Positions 9,301 to 18,901 of a stretch of 36,579 bases of DNA are shown piece after piece; the first letter of the stretch is position 1; the number at the start of each line of letters is the position of its first letter. Source of the stretch: Methanobacteriota archaeon (lineage in GTDB: Archaea > Thermoplasmatota > Poseidoniia > Poseidoniales > Poseidoniaceae); contig JABJFI010000015.1 of the NCBI GenBank assembly GCA_018662825.1, positions 1 through 36,579 of the forward strand. The letters run 5' to 3'. The translations under genes were made by a program, and so were the position numbers. The notes below the pieces were generated by a model. It was not told the DNA's origin and made no database searches. It saw only the letters and a program-made list of their open reading frames with translations.

Positions 9301-10060
9301 CGTCGTCTGTGCACGAGCCACCGACACCGACGCTCTGTGTTTCTCCGAGATCGCCGACTTCAAGGGAGCGGTAGGTGAAAGTTGAGGAAACGCCCAAGAA
9401 GGTTGTTGAAGGGGGAGTGGAGATGGAAATCGGACCACGGTAAGAGACCACGTTCTGTCGAGTGAGGTCTTCTTCCAATTCAAGAACGAAAATGTCGTCG
9501 TTGCCGTCTTGGTCGGCATCGCCCACTTTAAGGTCCCAAGCCCAGAAGTGAGTGAATCGAGCACCGATGCTCCATGTTTGTTCTTGACATCCACCGTTTT
9601 CGATGATGGTCACGTTGCCAGGTTCACCAGCAGGCGCACCGTTATCATCGGTCTTGAATGGATTGTTTCTTTGGAAAATTACGATGTCGATAGCATTATC
9701 GCCAGTAAACTCACCAACTTCAATGAACTGAACATTTGAGAATTCATCCCATTCAGCGTCACGGCTGGTGTTCTTTGAAACCCAAACATCTTGGCGTTCA
9801 CTAAAATCGCCATTACCATCATTCCAAAGAATCGAAATGGTGTGAGTTCCGTCGGTTGCCATGGCCAAATCATTATGGCCATCACAATTGAAATCGCCGA
9901 TAGCAACGTCATGTGGGTCACGGTTAGTGGTATACGAACGAGCCATTGACGCACTTGCTGTAGAAGCAATTGCAACAGTAGTCGAAAGTAACATCAGCAT
10001 GACGAGGAACATGCTTAGGGCGCGGCTCTTGAGGTGGTGGTTCTTGGGAATCATCAACAT
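3380..10060 (-). CDS. Giant secreted, C-terminally anchored surface protein with FG-GAP/VCBS beta-propeller, MAM/jelly-roll-like and GATase-like domains
   Basis: ORF 3380..10156. The likely start is internal (MLMIPKNHHLKSRALSMFLVMLMLLSTTVAIASTASA = signal peptide). Repeated xVGDxxxDGxxDI motifs, C-terminal TM LLVPGLIGLALVIVVILTLVFMRS, and a Q/A-rich cytoplasmic tail. Confidence 0.9.
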   Translation of the reverse strand: MLMIPKNHHLKSRALSMFLVMLMLLSTTVAIASTASASMARSYTTNRDPHDVAIGDFNCDGHNDLAMATDGTHTISILWNDGNGDFSERQDVWVSKNTSRDAEWDEFSNVQFIEVGEFTGDNAIDIVIFQRNNPFKTDDNGAPAGEPGNVTIIENGGCQEQTWSIGARFTHFWAWDLKVGDADQDGNDDIFVLELEEDLTRQNVVSYRGPISISTPPSTTFLGVSSTFTYRSLEVGDLGETQSVGVGGSCTDDDIFLLRTEGLDYATGQTTNPGNGDNVTIIEYSCTGVPSAPGSYPSDIATAPPTVIQFGVELSDDFAIAEIGGNGYIDTIAMMDSNLENVSFKEATAQGTFGNTQKAYFGPYISWSIHVTDLNGDGEPDFINPTIAYQQNTTDSAGGSTSSFYLNFPTTVQVTLSDGNGGHLSPLSYAAGRRPNVVDVGQLAGTSNSANDLVVGHANWRFNGWRDNFGWQGQYDTVSVIEMDSKDLSVSSIEISPVDKFYGIVGEGTRDINVTVTNTGMDVLNGQQATLDVELKVVDQANSTNTSVYEMDWDSPENKASCSGCTWSYEEYIDQSTFWHEETNHSQGASDGNNAPNVSANYNNPTDFMWAGQYKTNSSGDSWSGYGRNWDDAMVLEDVDLTGSDRAFMSLEVFQHLGHGVLGSLDSTGNYLAGDVWDDIAMIEVGSVETGWSTISCPQSAQIAGACASGESMWGGFDLDRMYKQSIGGAPEGIYYYGVYSFGTYYGWNNFTEEGVGAFDLSPWAGETVDIRFRLRTGFDGSISDDNESRWSGRDGYAVDNLSIWKQTTAFQPNPQVQQANVPLNNLGPGQEYTTSITADMLNDTTYRISATLSGNSWDEQSQNDEIVGYITPFNLYDPMVESLEYFNPGGLYAEGVFDIEVVTNNWGNTAVDFDIEATVFSATPSDIYCGTPSALCEETFEGGANGYRYEESQNPQGAVYNENACQDKIFNNYAYWFGHPCDTGSNGYGDAWANETLTIPDVDLTSMSGDFVSLNFEYYADTFYGIDSDGSSIVDVNDYAAMTLDILRDGVTYSSVVMGQWNDYNEDGTCQRDENGDNIVNESEPIDFAEISYIGDDASTDGSAGNYNVFFNTNDLVATTSIDLTHLYSLNTSSADSRDWDFECTSLAGSTVDINFEFQSDDDGRNGINDGFKGVAFNNITLQEFTFIEDNSYTISRTNVDADQSSTDLIASHEFFAGVYKIDVETIFDNTTVGTPWFNDNELSISNNRETVIFNVESVDITLGKPNTLNCLNDQTLECVMPIDSALAHDWTVKATNGVLAGDYVFNMNIYDMTTGSQAHTTTAGPAQSLDSHQMIDVTFTPWNGWLDGHEYNISFDAELSNGNPSGNLRYFHATFAETINVAILSDTSPRTSAIKEDLNILGMTYTQFDINDWDTYFLSGWFTHYDKIVLPWQTDIAAKDIENGGRGYYQKLGSTANRNTLEGFMFAGGTVQAHLGPQGSQIYGVGQGLSGRLPFGLNIASKNLGEEISYSETDFADPYHPLMENVDLAAFQGFDASSTVATAILRTNSQSANNVPERCGGFSESKKDGTFQRIIRKDGTQADQMDTILGVCSYQSGGMIISTIDIATHSERADSTTLPLLGNLLNYQVTPYPAGFGILGNGLNLKINDVIPGNDPSTGGYQKHYIKSDAELTFSYITDTTETLETDWIIDGPTSWDNAAMATGTDHTSDTSPVMTFCKIDLASATGCAQGEQWDVTLHLHDAAGHSRVITVTVETNDVFADEARPTADAQIDMRQEYMDQVEFIGTNTIQSKEWDVHRIILDASGEVTIYLDASNSSDEDALEGNGIERYEWKVLFDAPYDDEDFDIEGHSFTQTAASDGLFAYTFRNQTADTSGASTTQIRIELVVYDGADKFSEKHRMYFEVVPDGFGDQEPDVDIDNTFDGICPDPESCRIDSDTITISGEVLSGAEENQKDIFVEVSFMMDSFNASAFDKFGYDQDGLWKKSKPLGDLDTFALTLSLEGMYSNKSLSQLIYVKIYEGEAPNERFITYELLEISLPACQGLEADLEAEAAGGEFVLDADGNCQWSGAWTFKDGNWTAPQTENGGDETKGSLDGLLVPGLIGLALVIVVILTLVFMRSDSGDDTKDFSVGETGFGGVVDQTEQYVQQLIAQGYPEETARAYAQQYAAQAAAAVPAAAAAAPVMDDAVYQQYYQQFTAQGYDPQTAATYAQQYALQYAQSQQ

Positions 10061-10213
10061 CACTATTCTTCTCCAATCTCTGTTGCACTTTAATTCCTTT
10101 GCTTTCAAGTTCTTGTGAAAATAATGCATACAGCCCTTCAGTGGCACGAATAACACATTGGAATTGAGAAAAGAACTGTTTTCATCTCTTATTAGATAGG
10201 ACGGGTATGATTT

Positions 10214-10897
10214 TCAGAATTTTCCTGCTAACCATCGCGGTGATGGGCCCCATCCTGTGGCGTCTCCACCGTGAACTTTGACAAGTTTTCCAGCAGTAAA
10301 AAGAGATTCAAGCCAAACCTCGAGTTTGGTGCCTTCTCTTCCACCTAATCTTTTACTAGCAATTTCTTCGATATCTTCTGTTTTCAAAGCGGTGATTCCA
10401 TACTCGCGAACCACGAGATGGAGTAATTCTCGTAACCAAGCTTCAGCCATAGGGTCTACACTCATCGCACCTTGAACTGGTTGAGGAGGGTCCATTTCTT
10501 CCAACGTTGCCATCAGTTCGATTGGATCTGGGCGAAGAGGTGCTTCAAGGCCGAGTGACTCCAACTCTTCAGCGAGGTTTAATCGCCCAATAGGTCGACG
10601 GACAACAGGTATTCGAGATGGGTCGGGTGTAGGGCCCATATCCTCGGGCTTCTTGTTCACTGGAGCGTCGCTGTTTTCGTCAAATTCTTCATCATCCGTT
10701 GGTATTTTTATTCCTGAAGTATTTGTCGCTCGGACTTCTACAGCAATTGGCATTGTCCATCCAACGCCTTCTAATCCGAGTTCTCCGACCTGTTGCTTTA
10801 CCCAAGAGGCTTCACCTTCAAGAAGAACTTGAACATCATGTTCATCTGAACGAAAGCGATAACGTACTTGTCCTCGGAGTTCAGCCATCATTCTCAT
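10214..10897 (-). CDS. Hypothetical protein, 227 aa
   Basis: Intact ORF on the same strand as its neighbours with a disordered D/P-rich middle. No family recognised. Confidence 0.65.
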   Translation of the reverse strand: MRMMAELRGQVRYRFRSDEHDVQVLLEGEASWVKQQVGELGLEGVGWTMPIAVEVRATNTSGIKIPTDDEEFDENSDAPVNKKPEDMGPTPDPSRIPVVRRPIGRLNLAEELESLGLEAPLRPDPIELMATLEEMDPPQPVQGAMSVDPMAEAWLRELLHLVVREYGITALKTEDIEEIASKRLGGREGTKLEVWLESLFTAGKLVKVHGGDATGWGPSPRWLAGKF

Positions 10898-10945
10898 TCC
10901 ATTTTGTAAAAGGTATTCAAGTTAGTGCTGTAATATGCTCTCAAA

Positions 10946-13615
10946 CTAATCTTGTTTCGCTAGTTGACGAAGAACAGTATGTAAAATTCCGCCGTTACGA
11001 TAATATTCGACTTCAACTGGAGTATCAAGTCTCACTTGAGCTTGGAAGGTCAAATCTTTACCGTTTGGATGAACTGCTGTAATTGTTAGTATTTGCAGTG
11101 GTTGAACATCGTTTGAAACTGGAATCGAAAAGGATTCGGTGCCATCTAAACCAAGTGACTCATGTGTATCCCCGTCTACGAAGGTCAGTGGTAAAACACC
11201 CATTCCAACGAGATTTGAACGATGAATTCGTTCGAATGATGTCGCAATTACTGCTTCGACGCCAAGAAGGTATGTGCCTTTAGCGGCCCAGTCACGTGAT
11301 GAACCTGTGCCATACTGACTTCCAGCAAGAACAACTTTTGCTCCGGCATACGAGTGGGCTGCATCATATACAGATACGATTTCACCAGTGTTGAAATCCA
11401 CAGCATATCCTCCTTCGGTACCCGGTGCCATTTGATTGCGGATGCGTACATTTGCAAATGTTCCCCGCATCATAATTTCATGATTGCCTCTTCGGCTTCC
11501 AAAGGAGTTGAAGTCACCTTTCTCAATACCTCTTTCAACTAACCATTTCCCAGCAGGGCCATCCGCAGGGAATGCTCCAGCAGGAGAAATGTGGTCTGTT
11601 GTAATCGAGTCACCCAATTTCAACAACACTTTCGCATCGTCAATACTAGTAATGGGTTGGGGTTCTACGGAAAGTCCTGAGAAAAATGTAGGCAGGCGAA
11701 TATAGGTTGAATCCGCTTGCCAAGGATAAAGAGGGCTCGGTTCCGAAGGGATACTATCCCATCGAGGTTCATTCATAGCATCAGCATAGCGTTGACGGAA
11801 CATCTCAGGTGTAATCACACTCAATGCCTCGGCTAATTGCTCATCACTTGGCCATAGATCACTCAGCATTACTGGTGTTCCATCATTTGAAAATCCCACT
11901 GGTTCAGTTGCCAAATCGACTTCTAAAGAACCTGCCAAAGCATATGCGACGACTAGAGGCGGGCTAGCAAGGTATGACGCCTTGACTTTTCCATGTACTC
12001 TGCCCTCAAAATTACGGTTTCCAGAAATGACGGAACCGACGATAAGACCCGCTTCATCAACAGCAGCCTCAATTTCTTCTGGAAGAGGGCCAGAATTACC
12101 AATACATGTGGTACAACCGTAACCAACAACATTGAACCCAAGTGCATTCAAATCTTCTTGGAGTCCCGATGCTTCGTAGTATTCAGTTACAACCCGACTG
12201 CCTGGGGCGAGTGAGGTTTTAACCCATGGCTTGACTTCAAGACCGTAAGCTCGTGCATTACGAGCAAGAAGCCCTGCTGCGAGCATAACGCCAGGATTTG
12301 AAGTGTTGGTACACGAGGTTATTGCTGCAATGACTACATCGCCATGGTTGAGGTCATAGGTTTGGCCATTTCGTTCAACAATCGCGCCATTTGAAAGTTG
12401 GTCAGGTGATAGTCCATGGCCTTGATGGCCAAGTTCAGAGGTGAGCGTTTCTGCGAAATGCTGTTTCATATTTGAGAGGTCGACGCGGTCTTGAGGGCGT
12501 TTAGGGCCAGCAAGTGCAGGTTGAACAGTAGAAAGGTCAAGTTCCAAAGTATCAGTATATGATTTCTCAGCATCATCTGCGGAATACCACAAGCCTTGAG
12601 CCCGAGCATAGGCTTCGACTCCTGCAATCGCCTCTTCCTCTCTACCGCTTAAGCGGAGATATTCGAGGGTTCGTTCATCGACGGGGAAAAATCCGCATGT
12701 AGCACCATATTCTGGTGCCATGTTCGCAATAGTCGCCCGGTCCGCTAAAGTAAGAACTGACATTCCAGGTCCAAAGAATTCAACGAACTTTCCAACAACA
12801 CCATGTTCACGAAGAATTTCAACGATTCGCAAAGTCATATCAGTCGCAGTAACACCGGGATTGAGCGCCCCAGTGAGACGCATACCAACAACATCAGGGG
12901 CAAGCATGTAGATGGGTTGGCCAAGCATGACCGCTTCAGCCTCAATTCCACCAACACCCCAGCCAAGAACTCCAAGGCCATTGATCATGGTTGTGTGTGA
13001 ATCTGTCCCTACCAATGTATCAGCAAGCCAAATTCCGTTCTCTTGGCGAGCAACACTTGCCAAATATTCTAAATTCACTTGGTGAACAATTCCTCTTGAC
13101 GGAGGAACTGCTTGGAAATTTGCCAAGGATTGTTGGCCCCATTTAAGGAATGTATAACGCTCCATATTTCGATGATATTCAATGTCAAGATTTAGTTGCA
13201 AAGCATCGCTGTGACCTCCATCAACATCTACTTGCACCGAATGGTCGATGACTAAATCAACTGGCACTTGGGGATTGACTTTTTCCGGGTCACCGCCCAT
13301 TTCGACCATCGCATCTCGAAGCGCTGCTAAATCAACAACAGCGGGAACACCGGTGAAATCTTGAAGAATAACTCGGGAAGGACGGAAGGGGATTTCGCTT
13401 CTTTCACCGTTTGGAGTCCAACCAGCAATGTTTCTAATGTCTTCATCTCGAATCAAAAAACCATCGTTACCTCGAAGTGCACCTTCGAGCAAGATTCGAA
13501 TCGAATATGGAAGAGATGTGGTGTCAATTCCATTCTCATCAAGCCCTTCAAGAGCAAAATATTCGCCACCGACCGAGAGGGTTCGGCGAGCATTGTAAGG
13601 GTCGAGGGTCGTCAT
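10946..13615 (-). CDS. acnA: Aconitate hydratase
   Basis: Full-length aconitase A. Motifs include [53 protein letters not shown] and [22 protein letters not shown]. Confidence 0.97.
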   Translation of the reverse strand: MTTLDPYNARRTLSVGGEYFALEGLDENGIDTTSLPYSIRILLEGALRGNDGFLIRDEDIRNIAGWTPNGERSEIPFRPSRVILQDFTGVPAVVDLAALRDAMVEMGGDPEKVNPQVPVDLVIDHSVQVDVDGGHSDALQLNLDIEYHRNMERYTFLKWGQQSLANFQAVPPSRGIVHQVNLEYLASVARQENGIWLADTLVGTDSHTTMINGLGVLGWGVGGIEAEAVMLGQPIYMLAPDVVGMRLTGALNPGVTATDMTLRIVEILREHGVVGKFVEFFGPGMSVLTLADRATIANMAPEYGATCGFFPVDERTLEYLRLSGREEEAIAGVEAYARAQGLWYSADDAEKSYTDTLELDLSTVQPALAGPKRPQDRVDLSNMKQHFAETLTSELGHQGHGLSPDQLSNGAIVERNGQTYDLNHGDVVIAAITSCTNTSNPGVMLAAGLLARNARAYGLEVKPWVKTSLAPGSRVVTEYYEASGLQEDLNALGFNVVGYGCTTCIGNSGPLPEEIEAAVDEAGLIVGSVISGNRNFEGRVHGKVKASYLASPPLVVAYALAGSLEVDLATEPVGFSNDGTPVMLSDLWPSDEQLAEALSVITPEMFRQRYADAMNEPRWDSIPSEPSPLYPWQADSTYIRLPTFFSGLSVEPQPITSIDDAKVLLKLGDSITTDHISPAGAFPADGPAGKWLVERGIEKGDFNSFGSRRGNHEIMMRGTFANVRIRNQMAPGTEGGYAVDFNTGEIVSVYDAAHSYAGAKVVLAGSQYGTGSSRDWAAKGTYLLGVEAVIATSFERIHRSNLVGMGVLPLTFVDGDTHESLGLDGTESFSIPVSNDVQPLQILTITAVHPNGKDLTFQAQVRLDTPVEVEYYRNGGILHTVLRQLAKQD

Positions 13616-13695
13616 GGTTCAAGCCATACGGCTCTCGTCTATGAACAAAACCCCTCATAATGTTCTGAATGCCGAAGCATGTTTCAAATCTTAAT

Positions 13696-14826
13696 TCACC
13701 AGAATTGGTACCAAGGTTCGTTTGAATCGCTACCTGAAATATATGCGCTCACAACTGTCACTGGATAGGTTGACAATTTGTTTTGATCAGTGCACGTATT
13801 TTCTCCAGACCCACAGCCAACCTGTGAGATTTGGTCAATCACTTCAATACCAGTTGTCTCAGAACCGTCAATTAGCCCTTTGTAAGCAAATCCAAAGGCA
13901 GTATATTGCCCATCAAGTGAATGGGCACCTGTAGAATCGACAAGATAAAATTGGGAGCCGGCTGAGTTTTCACTTTGAGAACGTGCAGCAGCAATGACGC
14001 CTGCATCATGCGTTTGACCGAATTCAGCCGGAATGACCCACTCGGTCATTTGATTTTCACACTCTGTAGATTCTGAAAACCCAGTACTTGCACAATAGCC
14101 GAAGTATTTTCCAGCATGGCCACCAGTTCCATCGCGATTTTCAAAGTCGCCACCTTGAATCATAAATCCATCTACGATACGGTGAAAGATTGTATTGTCA
14201 TAACGCCCAGCATCTGTATTTGCTCGGAAACTTTCTGCATGCATTGGAGTTGTATCTTCAAACAATTGAATCCAAATAGTACCTTCATGGAATGCGCCGC
14301 TTGTATCGGTCCATGATAGTTCCATGATGACATCCCCAACAGAAACTTCTTTTGGTTGGGCTAAAATTCCAAGACCTGCTAAAATGATAATGAGGCTTGC
14401 AACGAATGCAAAGACCCCTGCAACAGTTGGGGTTCCATCATTGAGCAAACGAGGAATGACACTCTCACTAATGCCTTTATCTTGCATTTCATTGAGGATC
14501 CCATTGTACGCTGTATTGGATTGTTTGTCCTTTGGGTTCATCTGCACTGAATCACGAAGGAGAGATGCTGCTTTGCGATATTCAGATTTTGAATTAGTTC
14601 TTTGTGCAATTTTATGTGTTGCTTCTCCAGCAAGTCGTAGGGTTGTAGAATGCGAACCGGTTGGGTCCACTTCTCTCAAGGCAAGAAGAGCGCCTTCTGG
14701 TTTCCCTTTGGTGGTCAATTTCTCCGCTTTAGTCCAAGCACTCTTTCGGCTCTCTTCAGAATTAAAAGGTGTCGTTTTGTCAACTTTTTCTGCAAGTGAA
14801 GTAGCCTTGCTTGCTTTGTCCGCCAT
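13696..14826 (-). CDS. Membrane-anchored cyclophilin-type peptidyl-prolyl cis-trans isomerase
   Basis: N-terminal helical/TPR-like region, one TM (VAGVFAFVASLIIILAGLGIL), then cyclophilin motifs YDNTIFHRIVDGFMIQGGDFENRDGTGG and GSQFYLVDSTGAHSLDGQYTAFG. Confidence 0.92.
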   Translation of the reverse strand: MADKASKATSLAEKVDKTTPFNSEESRKSAWTKAEKLTTKGKPEGALLALREVDPTGSHSTTLRLAGEATHKIAQRTNSKSEYRKAASLLRDSVQMNPKDKQSNTAYNGILNEMQDKGISESVIPRLLNDGTPTVAGVFAFVASLIIILAGLGILAQPKEVSVGDVIMELSWTDTSGAFHEGTIWIQLFEDTTPMHAESFRANTDAGRYDNTIFHRIVDGFMIQGGDFENRDGTGGHAGKYFGYCASTGFSESTECENQMTEWVIPAEFGQTHDAGVIAAARSQSENSAGSQFYLVDSTGAHSLDGQYTAFGFAYKGLIDGSETTGIEVIDQISQVGCGSGENTCTDQNKLSTYPVTVVSAYISGSDSNEPWYQFW

Positions 14827-15018
14827 GATGCGTCCACAGTGGTTGAGGTTTTGAGTCTCACTGTAGAAAAAATCGTCACATATTGTGAGGTGAAAGAGGA
14901 AGAAACCGGTGTGTTTTTCCGGATGTGTACATCAACATGTTCAAGGAGTGTATGCGAAACCGACTGTAAGAGAGGCAAGTGTTGATTCACAGAATAAACT
15001 CTCAGGGGAAAACAATCA

Positions 15019-16806
15019 ATGGACACCATTGCAAACGACTTCACCATAAACATCGCAACAGCAAACGGAACAGGTTCGCAATCCGCCAACCTCATTTTGC
15101 TGCAATCTCTATTTGAAATGGGAGTTCCAGTCAGTGGAAAAAATATGTTCCCGTCAAACATTTCCGGACTACCAACATGGTACATTGTCCGACTCTCAGA
15201 CCATGGCTATCAAGCCCCAGGAAATCGGACACACATTCAAGTTCTTGTGAATCCTGCTACTTGGCATGAAGATTTAGAAAGTCTCGAGCCGGGCTCAGTT
15301 GTAATTTGGAACGAGAACGCAAAAATGGAAATGACACGAGATGATGTAATATCCTATCCAGTTCCTATGTCCGCATTGGCAAGAAAAATCAATCCAAAAA
15401 TTGCCAAATTGGTGACCAATATCATCTATGTCGGGGTCATGGCAGAAATTCTTGGTATAGATCAAGCGGAACTTGAAGCTGCCGTTGCTAAGCAATTCAA
15501 AGGAAAGACAAAGGCCATTGAACTTAACGTAACTGCGCTAGGTCTTGGCCGTGATTATTTCAAAGAAAACCTCTCAAAAAGCGACCCATATGTGGTCGAA
15601 AGGCGAGTCAATGACAAACCCCAATTCTTCATCGAAGGAAATGAAGCCGTTGCTCTGGGATGTATTTATGGAGGAGTACAATTACTTGCTTGGTATCCAA
15701 TTACACCATCCTCATCTATTGCTGAAGGCATCATCAATTACATTCCGCAACTTCGAACAGATGAAGATGGAAACACGACATGTGCCGTAGTACAAGCAGA
15801 AGACGAACTCGCTGCTGCTGGAATGATTTTGGGTGCTGGATGGGCTGGTGGAAGAGGAATGACTGCCACTTCCGGACCTGGAATTTCTCTTATGCAAGAA
15901 TTCATTGGTTTGGGATATTTTGCTGAAATCCCATCCGTGTTTTGGGACGTCAACCGTGTTGGGCCCTCTACTGGTTTGCCAACTCGAACGCAACAATCAG
16001 ACATTACAATGTTGTACGAAGGAAGTCATGGTGACACCCAACATATTGTTTTGATTCCTGGAACAATTCAGGAATGCTTTGAATTTGGATGGCGTGCTTT
16101 CGATTATGCCGAGCGCTTCCAAACCCCTGTTTTTGGACTCAGTGACTTGGATTTGGGAATGAACCGTTGGGCGTGTGAAGGATTTGAATATCCCGACCAA
16201 GAAATGGACCGAGGCAAAGTTGTCCGAGACCGAGACGTGTTTGAGGCCTTCGAAGACTTTGGTCGATACCTCGATATCGATGGCGATGGAATTCCTTACC
16301 GCACTCTACCAGGTTCAGGCATGGACCCTATACTTTATCGAGGAACTGGGCACAATTCGAAAGGTGCTTATTCTGAGAAGCCTCACGATTATTATGAACT
16401 GATGCAACGATTAAAGCGTAAAATCGATGGCGCAAGAGATTTATTGCCAGCACCAATTCTTCGCGAAGAAACAGAATGTGAGATAGGAATCGTTTACCTA
16501 GGAAGTATGGAAACCACCATTCAAGAAATCGATGATATCCTAGAAGCCACCGGCATCAAAGTTAGTCAATGCCGAGTTCGTGCTCTTCCAATGCATAGTG
16601 AAGTTGAAAATTTCATTCGACGACACGAGATGACCATTGTTTTAGAAATTAACCGTGATGGCCAGTTGTATGGCATCCTTAGAAAAGAACTGCCAAATGA
16701 TTTGATTACTAAAGTACGTTCTGTTGCTTACAGTGATGGGATTCCACCCAGAGCAGGCATCTATGCTCAACTTATTCTTGACACCCTAAAGGAGGGAGAA
16801 CTATGA
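15019..16806 (+). CDS. korA: 2-oxoacid:ferredoxin oxidoreductase, alpha subunit (gamma-alpha fusion)
   Basis: N-terminal gamma domain (GTGSQSANLILLQSLFEMGVPVSGKNMFPSNI), then alpha domain (GGVQLLAWYPITPSSSIAEG, TSGPGISLMQEFIGLGYFAEIP). Confidence 0.93.
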   Translation: MDTIANDFTINIATANGTGSQSANLILLQSLFEMGVPVSGKNMFPSNISGLPTWYIVRLSDHGYQAPGNRTHIQVLVNPATWHEDLESLEPGSVVIWNENAKMEMTRDDVISYPVPMSALARKINPKIAKLVTNIIYVGVMAEILGIDQAELEAAVAKQFKGKTKAIELNVTALGLGRDYFKENLSKSDPYVVERRVNDKPQFFIEGNEAVALGCIYGGVQLLAWYPITPSSSIAEGIINYIPQLRTDEDGNTTCAVVQAEDELAAAGMILGAGWAGGRGMTATSGPGISLMQEFIGLGYFAEIPSVFWDVNRVGPSTGLPTRTQQSDITMLYEGSHGDTQHIVLIPGTIQECFEFGWRAFDYAERFQTPVFGLSDLDLGMNRWACEGFEYPDQEMDRGKVVRDRDVFEAFEDFGRYLDIDGDGIPYRTLPGSGMDPILYRGTGHNSKGAYSEKPHDYYELMQRLKRKIDGARDLLPAPILREETECEIGIVYLGSMETTIQEIDDILEATGIKVSQCRVRALPMHSEVENFIRRHEMTIVLEINRDGQLYGILRKELPNDLITKVRSVAYSDGIPPRAGIYAQLILDTLKEGEL

Positions 16807-17858
16807 GCGATACGCCAAAGAAACCTGCACGTGCAATAAAACTCAATGTTCTCAACGAGCCAAAGGATAGTTACACTGGAGGGAAATCCTCCCTTTGTCC
16901 TGGCTGTGGACACGACCAAATTTCAAATGTAATCATTAGCGCTGCATGGGAAAACGGCATTGAGCCACATCGAGTTGCAAAAATGTCTGGTATTGGTTGT
17001 TCATCAAAAACCCCTGCCTATTATTTGGGTCAATCTCACGGATTCAACACTGTTCATGGACGTATGCCATCAGTTACAACAGGTGCTTATACAATCAACA
17101 AGGATTTACTTTACATCGGTGTTTCCGGCGATGGCGATTCTGCTTCCATTGGAATCGGACAATTGATTCACGCTATTCGCAGAAATATGGATATGCTTTA
17201 CATTGTTGAAAATAACGGAGTTTATGGTTTGACGAAGGGGCAATATTCAGCAACCGCTGATATCGGCTCGAAAAAGAAAAAGGGCGCTCCAAACCAGACT
17301 CAACCGATTGATTTGTGCGCACTTGCAATCAATCTTGGTTGTACTTTTGTCGCGCGCTCATTCTCCGGTTCGAAGAAACAACTTGCTTCACTCATTAAGG
17401 CAGCAATGTCGCACAAAGGATTTGCACTCATTGATGTAATCAGTCCCTGTGTTACTTTCAACAACAATGATGAATCTATGCGTTCATATGGTTATGTCAA
17501 AGAAAATGAAATTACACTTCACATGACCGATTATATCCCTCACTTCAACCCTGTTGAAGAAGTAGAGGTTCCAGAAGGGCATTTCCGTGATATTACTTTG
17601 CACGATGGTTCTACCATTCGACTTGAAACTATTTCTGCGGAGCATGACCCCTCTAATGCAGTAGCAGCACTCGCTGCACTCCACAATGCAGAAACCGATA
17701 AGAAACACGTCACAGGCTTGTTATATTTCGACAGTTCCAAACCATCACTTGCTGAAGATTTAGGATTGGTCGATATTCCATTGGTTGATGTCCCAAATGA
17801 AGTATTACGTCCTCAAAAAGAAACACTTGACAAAATCAATGCTGCATTACATAGTTGA
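16803..17858 (+). CDS. korB: 2-oxoacid:ferredoxin oxidoreductase, beta subunit (TPP-binding)
   Basis: LCPGCGHDQISNVI, GIGCSSKTPAYYLG and GDGDSASIGIGQLIHAIRRN. ATGA overlap with korA. Confidence 0.93.
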   Translation: MSDTPKKPARAIKLNVLNEPKDSYTGGKSSLCPGCGHDQISNVIISAAWENGIEPHRVAKMSGIGCSSKTPAYYLGQSHGFNTVHGRMPSVTTGAYTINKDLLYIGVSGDGDSASIGIGQLIHAIRRNMDMLYIVENNGVYGLTKGQYSATADIGSKKKKGAPNQTQPIDLCALAINLGCTFVARSFSGSKKQLASLIKAAMSHKGFALIDVISPCVTFNNNDESMRSYGYVKENEITLHMTDYIPHFNPVEEVEVPEGHFRDITLHDGSTIRLETISAEHDPSNAVAALAALHNAETDKKHVTGLLYFDSSKPSLAEDLGLVDIPLVDVPNEVLRPQKETLDKINAALHS

Positions 17859-17881
17859 GGCAAACAGATGGAGATCGGGAT

Positions 17882-18901
17882 ATGGCAGCACCGTTGACAT
17901 TCCTTGGATTTGGCATTTTTTGTGGATTGATTTTTGCAATGATTCGGTCTCGTTCTCGTAAAAAGCGGCGGCTATATGTTGCGGCTCGTCGAGAAAAGCA
18001 TGCCCCTAAAACCACTGAAATTCCAACTCGTTTCACCTCATCAGGCAATCGGATAAAGATTTCAGAAAGGGCTCAGAAAAAGGTTGCTGAACAAAATAAT
18101 CAATCTGCAGATACAGATGAATCGACCGAACAAACTTCACTTGGCACATCAAGCCGTCAAGTCGATGAATTATCGGGTGAAGAGCGAGAAGAATATGATG
18201 TTCGTGACCAGGCTCGAGATGAAAACCTCATTTCTCTGCGCCTCTTGGTAGAAGATTTATTCGACCCCGAGGATAATTCATTAGATGGAGATGATAATGA
18301 GTCATTTGAAGAGGAAGAAGAGGCTGAAGAGAACTATGAATCCTCTTCTATTGAACTGCGAAACACTTGGATTGAACAAAATGAAGAACCACTGAACGAA
18401 CACGCTTCATTCGTAGAACAGGAAGAAATCGGCAGCGGCATCATGGTAATGGATTCTAGTGACATCGTAAACGATGACATCGAAGAGCGTCTTGAACGCG
18501 AAGGTGGAAAAACTGGTGAAGTTCAAATTTCCTTGGCCTGGGATGATTTTAATGATTTGGACCTTCACATGTTCTGTCCCTCTGGAGAAAGAATTTATTT
18601 CAACAATAAGAAAAGTGAGTGTGGGGGCGAACTCGACGTCGATATGAATGTTCGACCAACAAGTAATAATGCGGTTGAAAATATCGTTTGGACTGAAAAT
18701 GCACCTTTAGGAAAATACAAAGTGGGCGTTCATTTTTACAAACATCATCCCAAAGAAGACACGACACCCACATGTGTATTTCGGCTACGTGTTACGATTC
18801 ATGGGAATGTTCGCGATTACTCAGGAAGTATTACGCACGGTCAAGCAATGCAAATGGTAACGAGTTTTACTCTAAATGACAATGGAACACAAAATCAGTA
18901 A
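17882..18901 (+). CDS. Single-TM protein with acidic linker and C-terminal DUF2135/YfaP-like domain
   Basis: N-terminal TM (LTFLGFGIFCGLIFAMI), E/D-rich middle, C-terminal VQISLAWDDFNDLDLHMFCPSGERIYFNNKKSECGGELDVDMN. Start taken at the ATG inside ORF 17855..18901. Confidence 0.75.
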   Translation: MAAPLTFLGFGIFCGLIFAMIRSRSRKKRRLYVAARREKHAPKTTEIPTRFTSSGNRIKISERAQKKVAEQNNQSADTDESTEQTSLGTSSRQVDELSGEEREEYDVRDQARDENLISLRLLVEDLFDPEDNSLDGDDNESFEEEEEAEENYESSSIELRNTWIEQNEEPLNEHASFVEQEEIGSGIMVMDSSDIVNDDIEERLEREGGKTGEVQISLAWDDFNDLDLHMFCPSGERIYFNNKKSECGGELDVDMNVRPTSNNAVENIVWTENAPLGKYKVGVHFYKHHPKEDTTPTCVFRLRVTIHGNVRDYSGSITHGQAMQMVTSFTLNDNGTQNQ

